Assembly (NCBI GenBank): GCA_018057635.1
Contig: JAGPDJ010000021.1
Location: 1-15,275, forward strand
Source of the DNA: Ferruginibacter sp.
Lineage (GTDB): Bacteria > Bacteroidota > Bacteroidia > Chitinophagales > Chitinophagaceae
Direction of reading: 5' to 3'
DNA: 15,275 bases
The translations under genes were made by a program, and so were the position numbers. Below, piece by piece: positions 14,094 through 15,275 of this stretch (position 1 is its first letter; each line of letters opens with the position of its first letter). The notes beneath the pieces were generated by a model. It was not told the DNA's origin. It saw nothing but the letters and a program-made list of their open reading frames with translations, and did not search any database.

Positions 14094-15275
14094 AAGCATT
14101 AAAAGATATATCATCAGTTTATTTCCTGGGCATCGGAGGTATCGGCATGAGTGCCCTCGCCAGGTATTTTAACAACAACGGGGTTAAAGTGAGTGGTTAT
14201 GATAAAACGCCAACAGTTTTAACAGATCAGCTGCAGGCAGAAGGTATAACTATTCATTTTGAAGATAATATTGAGCTCATTGACAAAAACGCCGGTTTAA
14301 TTGTGTACACACCGGCAATACCGGCTGATCATACAGGGTATAATTATTTAAAAGACAATAATTATACTTTGTTGAAAAGAAGTGATGTACTCGGGATGAT
14401 AACAAAAGATACATTTAATATTTCTGTTGCCGGTACACACGGAAAAACAACAACCAGCGCCATGATCGCACATATATTACGCGACAGTGGTTTTGGATGC
14501 AATGCATTTTTGGGCGGCATTGCAACCAATTATGGCACCAATTTCTGGAGCAGCGATAAAAATATTTCTGTGGCAGAAGCCGATGAGTACGACAGGAGTT
14601 TTTTGAAATTATTCCCGGATATCGCAGTGATTACTGCAATGGATGCTGACCACCTGGATATTTATGGAACAGCAGAAAAACTGGAAGATGCATTCATAGA
14701 ATTTTCGGGCCAGGTGAAACCAAACGGGTTGCTGATAAGTAAACATGGTTTGCAACGCAGTAATGAGTTTAAAGTACCGGATCATATAACATACAGTTTA
14801 CATGATATGAATGCCGGTGCGTATGCAACTGATATAAAAATAAAATCAGGTAGTTACTTGTTTGATATTGTTATAAAAGGAGACCGGTTGCAGAACATTG
14901 AATTAAATATGGGAGGAATGCACAATATTGAAAATTCAATTGCTGCCATTGTTGCTTCACGGAAAGTTGGCGTAACAGATGAAAAGATCAGGAATGCCAT
15001 AGCATCTTTCAGGGGTGTGAAAAGAAGGTTTGAATATGTAATTAAAAATGAAGAACAGGTAATGATTGATGATTATGCTCATCACCCGGAAGAATTAAGG
15101 GCACTGATAACAGGTGCCAGGGAACTTTTTCCGGGTAAGAAATGTACAGTTGTGTTTCAGCCACATTTGTACAGCCGCACCAAAGATTTTGCTGACGGAT
15201 TTGCAGAAGTGCTGGCTATTGCAGATGAAGTGATCTTATTGCCAATTTATCCTGCACGTGAAAAACCGATGGAAG
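14090..15275 (+). CDS. murC: UDP-N-acetylmuramate:L-alanine ligase MurC (3' end missing)
   Basis: This ATP-dependent ligase adds the first amino acid, L-alanine, to UDP-MurNAc. The frame starts at GTG 14090-14092, overlapping the murG TGA by 4 bp (GTGA), and stays open to the window edge for 395 codons. Family members are usually about 450-460 residues, so roughly 60 are missing. Motifs are GIGGIGMSALA near the N-terminus, the P-loop AGTHGKTT (114-121, with H117, diagnostic of MurC), EADEYDRSF, MDADHLDIYG, HNIEN, and DDYAHHP (327-333). The GTG is preferred because the conserved YFLGIGGIGMS follows about 10 residues later. In Bacteroidota the next genes are often ftsQ, ftsA and ftsZ, but they lie outside the window. 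Confidence 0.96.
   Translation, partial: MKALKDISSVYFLGIGGIGMSALARYFNNNGVKVSGYDKTPTVLTDQLQAEGITIHFEDNIELIDKNAGLIVYTPAIPADHTGYNYLKDNNYTLLKRSDVLGMITKDTFNISVAGTHGKTTTSAMIAHILRDSGFGCNAFLGGIATNYGTNFWSSDKNISVAEADEYDRSFLKLFPDIAVITAMDADHLDIYGTAEKLEDAFIEFSGQVKPNGLLISKHGLQRSNEFKVPDHITYSLHDMNAGAYATDIKIKSGSYLFDIVIKGDRLQNIELNMGGMHNIENSIAAIVASRKVGVTDEKIRNAIASFRGVKRRFEYVIKNEEQVMIDDYAHHPEELRALITGARELFPGKKCTVVFQPHLYSRTKDFADGFAEVLAIADEVILLPIYPAREKPME

Overview
The window looks like part of a Bacteroidota chromosome, most likely from the Chitinophagales (Chitinophagaceae or a relative). The grounds are the A+T-rich composition, start codons with A-rich upstream sequence and no Shine-Dalgarno motif, a short FtsL-like protein, an FtsI with a C-terminal PASTA domain, a MraY with a long periplasmic loop, and Bacteroidota-type TTTG / TAnnTTTG promoter elements. 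The family-level placement is inferred from gene order and protein style; no database was searched.

Left part (1-1331, minus strand): a 3'-truncated PlsC-like acyltransferase lies just downstream of yqgE (AlgH/UPF0301). A divergent intergenic region (1332-1498) follows, then a membrane sensor histidine kinase on the plus strand with no response regulator beside it. Between the kinase and mraZ (2819-3016) is a dense regulatory stretch. It holds two perfect, inverted DnaA boxes and a third consensus-like box, a strongly C-over-G-skewed segment, an A/T-rich segment, and three MraZ-box half-sites at exact 10-bp spacing.

Right part (3017-15275, plus strand): the division and cell wall (dcw) cluster, in the order mraZ, rsmH, ftsL-like, ftsI, murE, mraY, murD, ftsW, murG, murC (cut by the window end). 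These genes make the lipid-linked peptidoglycan precursor. MurC, MurD and MurE build the UDP-MurNAc peptide with meso-diaminopimelate, MraY and MurG make lipid I and lipid II, and FtsW with FtsI polymerise and cross-link it at the septum, with the FtsL-like protein as a probable partner. murF is absent from its usual place between murE and mraY. Gene junctions are tight (0-42 bp or overlapping), apart from murE-mraY (76 bp, tandem ATTTG repeats) and mraY-murD (419 bp).

The mraY-murD gap is the most unusual part. It carries five copies of a ~36-bp element in two alternating forms (A-B-A-B-A), arranged as two and a half ~135-bp units. Every copy contains an ATG followed by codons for LLKN(Q/H)F. 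The resulting short frames tile the gap end to end, and the last one overlaps the murD start codon by ATGA. A weak terminator-like hairpin after mraY suggests that murD-murC may be a separate transcription unit led by this repeat region.
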